Origin: Actinernus sp. WN-2022 | Lineage: Eukaryota > Cnidaria > Anthozoa > Actiniaria > Actinernidae | Direction of reading: 5' to 3' | Assembly: GCA_030867875.1 (NCBI GenBank) | Contig: JAOWCC010000028.1 | Coordinates: 186,001 to 250,000, forward strand | Length of the DNA: 64,000 nt | Shown here: positions 30,947-41,621 of the stretch, piece after piece | Layout of the letters: each line of letters begins with the position of its first letter | How positions within the stretch are numbered: the stretch's first letter is position 1 | Notes under the pieces: model-generated | Told to the model about the DNA's origin: nothing | Databases searched by the model: none | Seen by the model: only the letters and a program-made list of their open reading frames with translations | Translations under genes and position numbers: made by a program

Positions 30947-31572
30947 ATGAGTTTCACAAAATTTGGAACGTTTCGAAATGGAAGCCGTGATGAGTGCATA
31001 CATGAGCAAACACCAGTAAGAATAGTTAGTATTAATGCGAAAGAGATATCACTCTTATGGATTCAACGCGATACCAATTGGATTGATATACCCAATTACG
31101 AAATACAGCTAACACCAAAAGGCACGAACATGATGAGACTATCATGCCGCCTATACATCTCAAACGACACGGGAGGAGGCATTTTTTGGTTCCGGTGGAT
31201 TCTATTAACACCAACAACAAGTCCAGGCCACCACTTACAAACGATTATCGGTGTAAGTAATTTACCAAATGCAGGGCTTGGTGTAAGGGACAGATGTGCA
31301 TTTGCCTCACAACCACCAAGAGATCCAGAGACATTAGTTTGTGTTTCAGACGTTTCTTTCCATAAAAAAATTGGTAACAGCATTCTACACACGTATAAGC
31401 TGCAGTGTAAGATCACTGATACAGGATGGTATTGAATAGACTGTATAATGGCACCAATGCGACATGGAATGGGTATGTGAAATCGTCAATAATGGTCGAG
31501 GAAATCACAGGGGTTACTAAAAAAGTCGTTCAAAATGGGATAAACGAATATGCATCAAACTACTCAATCTGA
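30947..31572 (+). pseudogene. Capsid-like protein, copy I, truncated by 4-bp deletion
   Basis: Long form up to residue 160. A 4-bp deletion (AACG near 31426) then gives a stop at 31435 after TGWY (162 codons). The remaining sequence to 31572 is otherwise normal. Confidence 0.8.
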
Positions 31573-32140
31573 TCTTAGAGTAACGCAAGACATGGGGAGT
31601 ACAAATTTCCTAAGCTAAGTTTCGGTAAGAACGCTACGTGAACCTTCGGAGCTTAACTCAAATCTGACCTTAGAGTAATAAAACGCAAGACACGGGGAGT
31701 GCAACTTTACTAAGGGGGTACCAATTTCCCTAGGAAATAACTCTAGAGAATTTGCACCGGGGAGTACATATTTCCTAGGACATTTGCACCGGGGAGTGCA
31801 AATTTACGGGTGTGCAAGTTTCCTGGGAGACGGGTATTCAAAGCAACGAAATATGTTACTTATTCAGTTCAGAGAGGCTTGTGAGCATTAGATGCTATCG
31901 ATTGAGTTCAATTATCGAACGTTTGATCCAAGTTCAGTAGCTAGGATTGAACTCTGCTTACAGGGAACAAACAACAACGACTGATATTCAATCGAGAAGG
32001 GTAAAGGCATTCTTCATTCTTAGGCCCTTTGCAATGTAAATATAGCATGCATTAGCGAGGTTTTCGCTTCTGAACGAGGCTTATGCTTATGCTTCCGTCG
32101 TGTTGATTTTCACAAGAACATTAGTTTCTTGTGCTTACGC
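31573..32140. other. Unit non-coding region, copy I
   Basis: Same content as copy C. Confidence 0.6.
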
Positions 32141-32536
32141 TTACGCTTCCGTTTCTGCTTCCGTCGCTTCCGTCGCTAGTGAAAACCAGCCTTTAGGTGT
32201 TTCTAAAACGTCCTCATCTGGTACAAATACGACTTCTTTTTTTGGTGTTTTTAGTTTTTGTACTTCATTCAGGTATTTATTTGCGGCTAATTTTTGGTTG
32301 CCTAGTATTTTCGTTACTGTAGGTGATTTAGATGCTTTTATTTGTTTGTTCAGTATTGTTATAGCATTTTTTATTAAGTATTCTGAAGGTGGATTTTCCA
32401 GACTCGGGTCGAACCCTAATTTTTCTAGTCGCTTAGATTCTTGTGTTCCAAAAATTGGTTTTACCTTCGGTTTCGTGCCACCATGCACCAACGGCTCCTT
32501 CGTAATCCTCAACCTCTTCATCTTCATCTTCCTCAT
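32141..32536 (-). CDS. Lysine-rich unit protein, copy I (131 aa)
   Basis: Intact, RLRITKEP variant as in copies A, C and J. Confidence 0.6.
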   Translation of the reverse strand: MRKMKMKRLRITKEPLVHGGTKPKVKPIFGTQESKRLEKLGFDPSLENPPSEYLIKNAITILNKQIKASKSPTVTKILGNQKLAANKYLNEVQKLKTPKKEVVFVPDEDVLETPKGWFSLATEATEAETEA

Positions 32537-32566
32537 AATGCGATGGTAGTTTACCGATCCATGATT

Positions 32567-32878
32567 CTAAACCTTTAGTATAGATCCTTGTGTTGAGATT
32601 GCTTCAGTTAATATATCGATTGCTCCAGTGATGTTCTCTTGATTTTCTTGTAGCTGTTCAATCTGTTCAATCATTTCGTCCTGTTTCTTATCAGCCGCTT
32701 TCTGTGCTTTTTCGACAGATGTTGTGACAGGTTGATATAGCTTTTCGCCAGCTTCTCGTAATGATTGGTCACCTAACTTTTTATTGAGTAATCGTTGTTT
32801 TAAGATTTGCCTATTTTTCAAGAATGTATCAATCAAGTTTGCTCTTTCTTCTACTGTTTTAATAGTTCTGAATGACAT
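32567..32878 (-). CDS. Coiled-coil unit protein, copy I (103 aa)
   Basis: Intact; no change relative to copy C. Confidence 0.6.
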   Translation of the reverse strand: MSFRTIKTVEERANLIDTFLKNRQILKQRLLNKKLGDQSLREAGEKLYQPVTTSVEKAQKAADKKQDEMIEQIEQLQENQENITGAIDILTEAISTQGSILKV

Positions 32879-32972
32879 ATATATGTATTAATTATATAAT
32901 TCTTTACTCTAACTTATTCTAACTTTTTGGAATCATATATAAGCCACGTGAAAACCATCAAAGTCTTTTTCT

Positions 32973-33650
32973 CTACATATTGGGTGTATATAAACCATCG
33001 AAGTTTTTTCTATACATCTTAGGGATATGTTTAGACGTTTTATCCAATACCATGAAATCGAATGGTTCTATTGTAGCTTCTCGATATATATCTTCAAATT
33101 GTTTCCGACTTATGTTTTTACAGTTATCATCAGCAATGTGTCTAATATCCTTATTATCTAATCCACTGAATAAAACGAAGCACTTAGTATTGCGGTATTT
33201 TGGTACGTCATAATAGCTTTGACACAAGTAAATGCAGTTACAGTTCTTATTTCTAGACAGCGAAAAATATTCTTTAACATTGCTCATATTTTTATTGTCA
33301 ATTTTAATATCATCGAATACGATAACCTTATTCGCGCCATCATCTAATTCTTCAACATGTGTGATATCTTCTGGATCACCTAATTCAACATTACATATGT
33401 CATCGTCTTCTACTTCGTCGTTAATAATATCATGAAATTCTTGTATCAGTTGATATTTATCCTGTTGTGGATTTAACGTGTATATTTTACAAGAATCATA
33501 ATTCATCAATTTTAATAACATGTTTATCAACAAGTTTGTTTTCCCCTGACCCGTACTACCAACTAACATGTAATGACAATCAGGTAATAAGAAGTGATGT
33601 TTTGGTTTCTGACTTATTTTTTCATTATCATCGAAGTTGATGATATTCAT
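32973..33650 (-). CDS. Packaging ATPase, copy J (225 aa, intact)
   Basis: Full-length with Lys211, the variant also seen in copies B and K. Confidence 0.87.
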   Translation of the reverse strand: MNIINFDDNEKISQKPKHHFLLPDCHYMLVGSTGQGKTNLLINMLLKLMNYDSCKIYTLNPQQDKYQLIQEFHDIINDEVEDDDICNVELGDPEDITHVEELDDGANKVIVFDDIKIDNKNMSNVKEYFSLSRNKNCNCIYLCQSYYDVPKYRNTKCFVLFSGLDNKDIRHIADDNCKNISRKQFEDIYREATIEPFDFMVLDKTSKHIPKMYRKNFDGLYTPNM

Positions 33651-33677
33651 CTATTATAATATACGTATATAATATAA

Positions 33678-34303
33678 ATGAGTTTCACAAAATTTGGAAC
33701 GTTTCGAAATGGAAGCCGTGATGAGTGCATACATGAGCAAACACCAGTAAGAATAGTTAGTATTAATGCGAAAGAGATATCACTCTTATGGATTCAACGC
33801 GATACCAATTGGATTGATATACCCAATTACGAAATACAGCTAACACCAAAAGGCACGAACATGATGAGACTATCATGCCGCCTATACATCTCAAACGACA
33901 CGGGAGGAGGCATTTTTTGGTTCCGGTGGATTCTATTAACACCAACAACAAGTCCAGGCCACCACTTACAAACGATTATCGGTGTAAGTAATTTACCAAA
34001 TGCAGGGCTTGGTGTAAGGGACAGATGTGCATTTGCCTCACAACCACCAAGAGATCCAGAGACATTAGTTTGTGTTTCAGACGTTTCTTTCCATAAAAAA
34101 TTTGGTAACAGCATTCTACACACGTATAAGCTGCAGTGTAAGATCACTGATACAGGATGGTATTGAATAGACTGTATAATGGCACCAATGCGACATGGAA
34201 TGGGTATGTGAAATCGTCAATAATGGTCGAGGAAATCACAGGGGTTACTAAAAAAGTCGTTCAAAATGGGATAAACGAATATGCATCAAACTACTCAATC
34301 TGA
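33678..34303 (+). pseudogene. Capsid-like protein, copy J, truncated by 4-bp deletion
   Basis: Same 4-bp deletion as copy I, with a stop at 34166. KFG replaces KIG at residues 141-143. Confidence 0.8.
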
Positions 34304-34871
34304 TCTTAGAGTAACGCAAGACATGGGGAGTACAAATTTCCTAAGCTAAGTTTCGGTAAGAACGCTACGTGAACCTTCGGAGCTTAACTCAAATCTGACC
34401 TTAGAGTAATAAAACGCAAGACACGGGGAGTGCAACTTTACTAAGGGGGTACCAATTTCCCTAGGAAATAACTCTAGAGAATTTGCACCGGGGAGTACAT
34501 ATTTCCTAGGACATTTGCACCGGGGAGTGCAAATTTACGGGTGTGCAAGTTTCCTGGGAGACGGGTATTCAAAGCAACGAAATATGTTACTTATTCAGTT
34601 CAGAGAGGCTTGTGAGCATTAGATGCTATCGATTGAGTTCAATTATCGAACGTTTGATCCAAGTTCAGTAGCTAGGATTGAACTCTGCTTACAGGGAACA
34701 AACAACAACGACTGATATTCAATCGAGAAGGGTAAAGGCATTCTTCATTCTTAGGCCCTTTGCAATGTAAATATAGCATGCATTAGCGAGGTTTTCGCTT
34801 CTGAACGAGGCTTATGCTTATGCTTCCGTCGTGTTGATTTTCACAAGAACATTAGTTTCTTGTGCTTACGC
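34304..34871. other. Unit non-coding region, copy J
   Basis: Same content as copy C. Confidence 0.6.
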
Positions 34872-35267
34872 TTACGCTTCCGTTTCTGCTTCCGTCGCTT
34901 CCGTCGCTAGTGAAAACCAGCCTTTAGGTGTTTCTAAAACGTCCTCATCTGGTACAAATACGACTTCTTTTTTTGGTGTTTTTAGTTTTTGTACTTCATT
35001 CAGGTATTTATTTGCGGCTAATTTTTGGTTGCCTAGTATTTTCGTTACTGTAGGTGATTTAGATGCTTTTATTTGTTTGTTCAGTATTGTTATAGCATTT
35101 TTTATTAAGTATTCTGAAGGTGGATTTTCCAGACTCGGGTCGAACCCTAATTTTTCTAGTCGCTTAGATTCTTGTGTTCCAAAAATTGGTTTTACCTTCG
35201 GTTTCGTGCCACCATGCACCAACGGCTCCTTCGTAATCCTCAACCTCTTCATCTTCATCTTCCTCAT
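34872..35267 (-). CDS. Lysine-rich unit protein, copy J (131 aa)
   Basis: Intact. It is the last copy of this gene before the array ends. Confidence 0.6.
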   Translation of the reverse strand: MRKMKMKRLRITKEPLVHGGTKPKVKPIFGTQESKRLEKLGFDPSLENPPSEYLIKNAITILNKQIKASKSPTVTKILGNQKLAANKYLNEVQKLKTPKKEVVFVPDEDVLETPKGWFSLATEATEAETEA

Positions 35268-35297
35268 AATGCGATGGTAGTTTACCGATCCATGATT

Positions 35298-35609
35298 CTA
35301 AACCTTTAGTATAGATCCTTGTGTTGAGATTGCTTCAGTTAATATATCGATTGCTCCAGTGATGTTCTCTTGATTTTCTTGTAGCTGTTCAATCTGTTCA
35401 ATCATTTCGTCCTGTTTCTTATCAGCCGCTTTCTGTGCTTTTTCGACAGATGTTGTGACAGGTTGATATAGCTTTTCGCCAGCTTCTCGTAATGATTGGT
35501 CACCTAACTTTTTATTGAGTAATCGTTGTTTTAAGATTTGCCTATTTTTCAAGAATGTATCAATCAAGTTTGCTCTTTCTTCTACTGTTTTAATAGTTCT
35601 GAATGACAT
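35298..35609 (-). CDS. Coiled-coil unit protein, copy J (103 aa)
   Basis: Intact; the last copy of this gene in the array. Confidence 0.6.
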   Translation of the reverse strand: MSFRTIKTVEERANLIDTFLKNRQILKQRLLNKKLGDQSLREAGEKLYQPVTTSVEKAQKAADKKQDEMIEQIEQLQENQENITGAIDILTEAISTQGSILKV

Positions 35610-35703
35610 ATATATGTATTAATTATATAATTCTTTACTCTAACTTATTCTAACTTTTTGAAATCATATATAAGCCACGTGAAAACCATCAAAGTCTTGT
35701 TCT

Positions 35704-36389
35704 CTACATATTGGGTGTATATAAACCATCGAAGTTTTTTCTATACATCTTAGGGATATGTTTAGACGTTTTATCCAATACCATGAAATCGAATGGTTCT
35801 ATTGTAGCTTCTCGATATATATCTTCAAATTGTTTCCGACTTATGTTTTTACAGTTATCATCAGCAATGTGTCTAATATCCTTATTATCTAATCCACTGA
35901 ATAAAACGAAGCACTTAGTATTGCGGTATTTTGGTACGTCATAATAGCTTTGACACAAGTAAATGCAGTTACAGTTCTTATTTCTAGACAGCGAAAAATA
36001 TTCTTTAACATTGCTCATATTTTTATTGTCAATTTTAATATCATCGAATACGATAACCTTATTCGCGCCATCATCTAATTCTTCAACATGTGTGATATCT
36101 TCTGGAACACCTAATTCAACCGCCATTACATATGTCATCGGCTTCTACTTCGTCGTTAATAATATCATGAAATTCTTGTATCAGTTGATATTTATCCTGT
36201 TGTGGATTTAACGTGTATATTTTACAAGAATCATAATTCATCAATTTTAATAACATGTTTATCAACAAGTTTGTTTTCCCCTGACCCGTACTACCAACTA
36301 ACATGTATATAATGACAATCAGGTAATAAGAAGTGATGTTTTGGTTTCTGACTTATTTTTTCATTATCATCGAAGTTGATGATATTCAT
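35704..36389 (-). pseudogene. Packaging ATPase, copy K, two 4-bp insertions
   Basis: CGCC is inserted at 36121-36124 and a TA-type 4-bp insertion lies at about 36305-36310, next to the P-loop coding region. Each shifts the frame. The total length is 686 instead of 678 bp. Several substitutions occur as well (GVPED for GDPED). Confidence 0.85.
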
Positions 36390-36416
36390 CTATTATAATA
36401 TACGTATATAATATAA

Positions 36417-37045
36417 ATGAGTTTCACAAAATTTGGAACGCTTCGAAATGGAAGCCGTGATGAGTGCATACATGAGCAAACACCAGTAAGAATAGTTAGT
36501 ATTAATGCGAACGAGATATCACTCTTATGGATTCAACGCGATACCAATTGGATTGATATACCCAATTACGAAATACAGCTAACACCAAAAGGAACGAACA
36601 TGATGAGACTATCATGCCGCCTATACATCTCAAACGACACGGGAGGAGGCAATTTTTGATTCCGGTGGATTCTATTAACACCAACAACAAGTCCAGGCCA
36701 CCACTTACAAACGATTATCGGTGTAAGTAATTTACCAAATGCAGCGCTTGGTGTAAGGGACAGATGTGCATTTGCCTCACAACCACCAAGAGATCCAGAG
36801 ACATTAGTTTGTGTTTCAGACGTTTCTTTCCATACAATTTTGGTAACAGCATTCTACACACGTATAAGCTGCAGTGTAAGATCACTGATACAGGAACGAT
36901 GGTATTGAATAGACTGTATAATGGCACCAATGCGACATGGAATGGGTATGTGAAATCGTCAATAATGGTCGAGGAAATCACAGGGGTTACTAAAAAAGTC
37001 GTTCAAAATGGGATAAACGAATATGCATCAAACTACTCAATCTGA
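36417..37045 (+). pseudogene. Capsid-like protein, copy K, nonsense and frameshift
   Basis: A TGA at 36657-36659 stops the frame in the hydrophobic segment. A one-base deletion at CATACAATTTTGG near 36832 shifts the frame again. Extra substitutions are found throughout, so this edge copy is the most decayed one. Confidence 0.85.
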
Positions 37046-37491
37046 TCTTAGAGTAACACAAGACATGGGGAATACAAATTTCCTAAGCTAAGTTTCGGTA
37101 AGAACGCTACGTGAACCTTCGGAGCTTAACTCATATCTGACCTTAGAGTAATAAAACGCAAGACACGGGGAGTCCAAATTTACTAAGGGGGTGCCAATTT
37201 CCCTAGGAAATAACTCTAGAGAATTTGCACCGGGGAGTACATATTTCCTAGGACATTTGCACCGGGGAGTGCAAATTTACGGGTGTGCAAATTTCCTGGG
37301 AGACGGGTATTCAAAGCAACGTAATATATTACTTATTCAGTTCAGAGAGGCTTGTGAGCATTAGATGCTATCGATTGAGTTCAATTATCGAACGTTTGAT
37401 CCAAGTTCAGTAGCTAGGATTGAACTCTGCTTACAGGGAACAAAAAACAACGACTGATATTCAATCGAGAAGACGGTAAAGGCATTCTTCA
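37046..37491. other. Non-coding region of copy K and right array edge
   Basis: Iteron block with several substitutions. Homology to the unit ends after GGCATTCTTCA at about 37491. The lysine-rich and coiled-coil genes are absent to the right. Confidence 0.75.
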
Positions 37492-38225
37492 GTGATGACT
37501 CAGGAAGGGTCCAGGAACATCGCTAGGTCTCCGATTCAATAAAGTGCGTCGTTGACTTGATGAAACCCTGTGAAACTAACAAATGAGCACTTTATGGAAG
37601 CGAAACTGAATTGCGAGTACGAAGTACAGCAGTTATAGTACGATCGAGTTTATAAGTTGGTTTCATTTTTTTATAAATTCAATATCACATTCCTTTGTAC
37701 TGTTAACTATCAATGAGTGTGTTTTCAGTATATCAAGTAAGCCCTATTATACTTCTGTTAATGTTGTGCCATATGCTGACGTCCCTATAATTCAGTGTAA
37801 GACTGCGAAAGGGTTAAAATAAACTGACATTATTATTATGATGATGAAACTTTGTCTAAAATATTGTGCGAGATAAATTCGTAGCCTTGCACTTTGCATT
37901 GAGAAGTACTTAGTGAACTTATATAAAGTTCGCCAAATTGCGTAGGCCGATTTTGAGATTGCGCAGATCGCCAAATCGAGCGTAACATATATACTATTGT
38001 TAAAGGCAACGGACATTAAATGAGTGCATTTAAAGTTGAACTTTTTAAGAATTTCTGAAATTGTTGCCAGATCCAGCATGGATACGAAGAAAGCGATGGG
38101 AAACTGCAGCAAAGCAAAACCCCGTTGAATGTCAGCACCTGTCCAGTATACCGCGGTTGCCAAACCTTTCTAAATGGTCAGGAGATAAATCACCGCCAAA
38201 TTGTTGATTTATATTACTGACTTAC
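37492..38225. other. Flank between array and host exon
   Basis: Unique-looking AT-rich sequence. A minus-strand ORF of 123 codons (37792-38163) has no recognised motif. I see no convincing further exon of the gene at 38226-41621. Confidence 0.4.
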
Positions 38226-38326
38226 CTGTGTACTGTTCAAAAATGATTACAGCATCTTCAGATAGCTGCAAAAATGGAACGTCTCCTTCAGGGTGATAAC
38301 AATCGTAGATGTACTCGTAAACAAAT
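38226..38326 (-). CDS. Exon 2 of DUF3987-like gene
   Basis: A 101-nt exon bounded by acceptor TTTCTTTTTAAG| and donor CACAG|GTAAGTCAG. It encodes a phase-1 fragment that begins FVYEYIYDCYHPEGDVPF and ends EQYTG. The split Arg codon (AG|A) matches the donor of the exon at 40829, giving a continuous reading across the roughly 2.5-kb intron. The intron contains two MITEs. Confidence 0.65.
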
Positions 38327-39688
38327 CTTAAAAAGAAAGAGAAAATTAAAAACAAATAAGCCACTGTCAGAGAGCTTGAAGACATCATTAAGTCTGAGGA
38401 TGGCTGAAAAGTACTTGGTTTGCTTTTAGTAGGTCTTGTGAGGGGATTTCACAGGGTTTTCCCGTTGTGTTTGTGCTTTGAGACACAGGAAAAAATTCTT
38501 CAATGAAATCCTTGAAATCCTGCAGTTGACATTCTTTTACTCCTGCTCAACCTATTAGGATGTGTTTTTGTCACTTTAAAGCAACGGCTTGAGTGCAAAT
38601 CACCGCTCTTGGTTGTACGGCTCCCCTACCGGAGTCCCAGAGGGGGGGACCCCTTGTGATTTTTTGTCCATTACCCAGCATGCAATTGGAGGTGGGAGCA
38701 GGAAAATGTGGTCGAGTGAAATGCAGTGTAAACATCGGCGTGGTTCACAGTCGTTTGGTGTGTTTTGTGAAAACAAACCTGCTGGTTGGAAAGATTAAAC
38801 AAGGTACTGTAACGACTGAGTGGTTATTTTGTGTTTGCTCTTGATTTCAAGTGCAAATGGGAAGGTTTTTTTGAGCCGATTTTCAGCTCCTCGAAATTCG
38901 TGAAAATCGAAGAAACGAAACAATCGGCGCCAAAACAAATGGGCTTTTCAACATGAGGGGATGATTGAAAATTCAAACAAACAGAATCAGTGGTTGGCTT
39001 ATTATACTGGGATACTACCCTGTGTAATTCTGATGAAAACCGGAAGCGGGGTGAATTTTGACGTGCGGAGACTTTAAAGTCTCCTTTTTACAGGGCCGGA
39101 CGACAAAGAGTTAATGCGCTTTGTTCTATTTTCAATTGAGAACTTTCAAAAGAAAACTCCCTTAATAAACAAGCTGAAGAAGTAATAACTTATAAGCAGC
39201 TAAAAAGGTCTTAGAATTTGTTAACTTCGGTAGAAAGCGAGTGGAACTCACGGTCGGTGCGTGAAGTTGTCACGGGGGAGGAGGGCGCACGGCTCCCCGG
39301 GCCAGCTTTTCTCATATAAACACGGCCTTAGAAGATCCTCTAAGCTGAGTTATAGGAGCTATCCCGGCTGGTCTAAATTTAGACCGACGGGCAGATCACA
39401 TTTAGACTTGGTAAGAAGGGTGCTTATGGATCATCGAAAATCGAATTACTCATACGGCAACAAAGACTGTGTACACATTTCCTTCAACATTTGTAAGGGT
39501 TGTGTCATAGACTAGTGGCCATATATTTGTTATTACGAAATTTACTCTCATTCTATATTTTAATATAGATATGTTTAAGGATTAAACTGGATCGTAAACG
39601 GCTTATTCCTGAAACTTAATTTGATTTACAATAGTTTAGACCAATTTCAAGTTGCTCTCAGATTTCTCAAAAGCAGTAACTTTTATCT
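38327..39688. other. Intron of DUF3987-like gene, left part
   Basis: Short ORFs (38589-38844, 39261-39515) without motifs. An ACTTTAAAGTCTCC near-palindrome at 39069 and a CTAAATTTAGAC inverted pair near 39374-39385 are the only local structures. Confidence 0.4.
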
Positions 39689-39791
39689 ACCGTAAATTCT
39701 CGAATGAGCGCCCGGTGCGCTTATTTGATTTTCTGGGTCGAGAGGGGGGCGCTTATTTGAAGGGGGCGCTAATTCGAGCATTTACGGTACT
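39689..39791. mobile_element. Fold-back MITE (TACCGTAAAT... type)
   Basis: TACCGTAAATTCTCGAATGA and TTCGAGCATTTACGGTA are inverted ends around GCGCCCGGTGCGCTTATTTG and its complement. About 100 bp long and able to fold into one hairpin. Confidence 0.8.
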
Positions 39792-39806
39792 CCAATATTT
39801 GCAATA

Positions 39807-40499
39807 GACCAGTTCGCGGAGTTTTTCCGACATTTTGGAATAGACGCAAACGAGGCCCATATAAGGGAGCAGGTCAAAACACATGCCTTCTCGCCGGACC
39901 CATTTTGGGATAGAAGGGTTGGGCTGCTGCCAGCCATCTCAATATTAAAAATAATTTGTTCTTAAATATCTTCAAAACTAAAAGGCATAATCTAGAAACA
40001 AATGCACTGCATGTTTTGTCTTACGTTATCATTTCATTTTATGTGTTAAAATTACCACTAGGCCCCCCAGAATGGAAAATAGATGGTCAAACATGGGGGT
40101 GGTACCCTGCACTGACAGCTGTGTTTGGTGAAAAAAAATGGATCCCTATCTGGGGCGTGTGTTTTGACCTGCTCCCTAAACGATGTTTATATGGGAATCC
40201 GATGACAAATAATTTCCGTCAATTTCAGTTTTTTCATATATTTGTCTGTAAATTTTCTTGCGGACTTTGTTCTTACAAACAAATATATGGAAAACTTAAA
40301 ACACGACTGCACGCTTCCCGACACAGCTACATACAGTATATCAAATTTTTTTCAGTTAATTTTTAGCCTGGTATCTTAAGTTTGCAAACTGTAAATATTT
40401 CAGAAATTATTCTGAATCGGATTCTCATACAATCACAATACTTTGCGGCATGTTTGCACCTCTTCCAAAATGTCGGAATAAACCGCGCGAACTGGTCCG
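39807..40499. mobile_element. About 690-bp MITE with GACCAGTTCGCG ends
   Basis: Left GACCAGTTCGCGGAGTTTTT, then CCGACATTTTGGAA. The right end is its reverse complement (TTCCAAAATGTCGG, then GCGCGAACTGGTC). The interior contains a 136-codon ORF (39956-40366) with no motif, which I do not regard as a gene. Confidence 0.8.
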
Positions 40500-40828
40500 A
40501 TCATTCATAAAAATGGTTTCCGATTTGTTTCGCCTGCTAATCTAAATAGTTATTTGTTTTCAGTACTTTTTGACTTTGGGCACGAGGATTATTTGTGTGG
40601 CCTGTGGGGTCGAACCTCCGGCTAAAGTGTTACAAGTTGTAGATAAGTTGGAAGTAGTTCCTCCACCGTTGTAAGAACTAGGCGCTGCGCGTCAAAATTA
40701 TTCGAACCTCATGTTCTAAAATCCACCCTATGGACCTGTTGAAGGTTGACGTCAGTATAGTTACCATCTCTAAATTAAAGCAACAACATAACACCATAAT
40801 ATTAACAAGTGATACAACCGAATCTTAC
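40500..40828. other. Intron of DUF3987-like gene, 5' part
   Basis: Sequence between the MITE and the donor at 40828. No feature seen. Confidence 0.4.
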
Positions 40829-41621
40829 CTAAAGTCCTTCAAGGGACTAGCCTGGACAGCTGCTATCTTGGTTTTGCGCTCTGTAGCAAGGCAACGATGT
40901 GGCATTGGTTGGTATACAAACATTCTGTCTACCCGCCGTCTTTTCTTTCCAACATCTTTTTGTATATCGGAAAAAACCGCTCCGGTTGGCTGAAGCCAGC
41001 ACTTGAGACTCCAGGCTTGTCGATTATTTGTCGGGCAGTTTTGTCGCCTTTGGAGTACAGCCACGTTGCTCCGTCGTACAGATTTATCAATCGCTCCATA
41101 TTGATGGAAGATTCTCTAGTACCAAGAACGCGATCAAAGAATTGCGAAACCTCTTCCTTCCCAATAATTGCCTTTGCTCCTGTAGCACTCCTGATCTGCT
41201 TAAATAATCCCTTTTCTGTGAAATCATCCACAAACAATGGCGATTTTTTGTTCTTCTGCTCCACATGCAAGCGAGGCGGCACCTGGCAACCATGCTGAAA
41301 CGCAGGCGATTTCCCTGCTCCTGGTTCACAGAGACAAACCATAAATATATTTATGTTCTCTGGAAACATTTTGCTAGGAACACGGACTGTGGTCTCCCCC
41401 ATTAGCGTGGCTACGCTTGGCAGAATAGCTGTCAGGATGATATCCTTGGTACTGTCGATAAAAAACGCGTAGTTTTCTAACACTGGCCATCTTACCACTG
41501 GTTTAGGCATTATATCTTCCCACGGGATAACCCCGGTTTTTCCCTGTTTCATAACTTCTCCGTCGATAATTTTGGCCTTTTTCTGTGGTGGCCACGAGGT
41601 ACTGCTTTCTGCCGTCGCCAT
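40829..41621 (-). pseudogene. DUF3987-like P-loop gene, exon 1, one frameshift
   Basis: Starts MATAESSTSWPPQKKAKI. A P-loop-like motif EPGAGKSPA is at residues 99-107, followed by FVDDFTEKGLFKQI (130-143), IIGKEEVSQFF (152-162) and LYDGATW (181-187). This order resembles the DUF3987 primase/helicase-associated domain, which I know from mobile elements and as multicopy genes in invertebrates. The frame breaks by one base in GGCGGG near 40933 after ERKDG. The other frame carries on with VDRMFVYQPMPH to PLKDF and the donor AG|GTAAGA. The gene is therefore either recently inactivated or affected by a sequencing error. Its function is unknown. Confidence 0.6.

Larger units (their letters stand above)
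10225..37491. repeat. Main virus-like tandem array (copies B to K)
   Basis: Ten head-to-tail copies. ATPase start codons lie at 11023, 13694, 16429, 19118, 21815, 25557, 28220, 30919, 33650 and 36389. The spacing is 2663-2740 bp, except 3742 bp across the 1.04-kb insertion in copy G. Copies differ by scattered substitutions and a few indels. No terminal repeats or duplications separate units, so they join as a concatemer or by unequal exchange. Homology stops at about 37491 inside the non-coding region of copy K. Confidence 0.95.

Noticed and set aside
10225..37491. Complete polinton, adintovirus or other full-size virus genome
   Set aside because: No polymerase, integrase, protease or major double-jelly-roll capsid gene is in the unit, and no terminal inverted repeats bound the copies.
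39956..40366. 136-codon plus-strand ORF
   Set aside because: Lies entirely within a MITE and has no motif or splice support.
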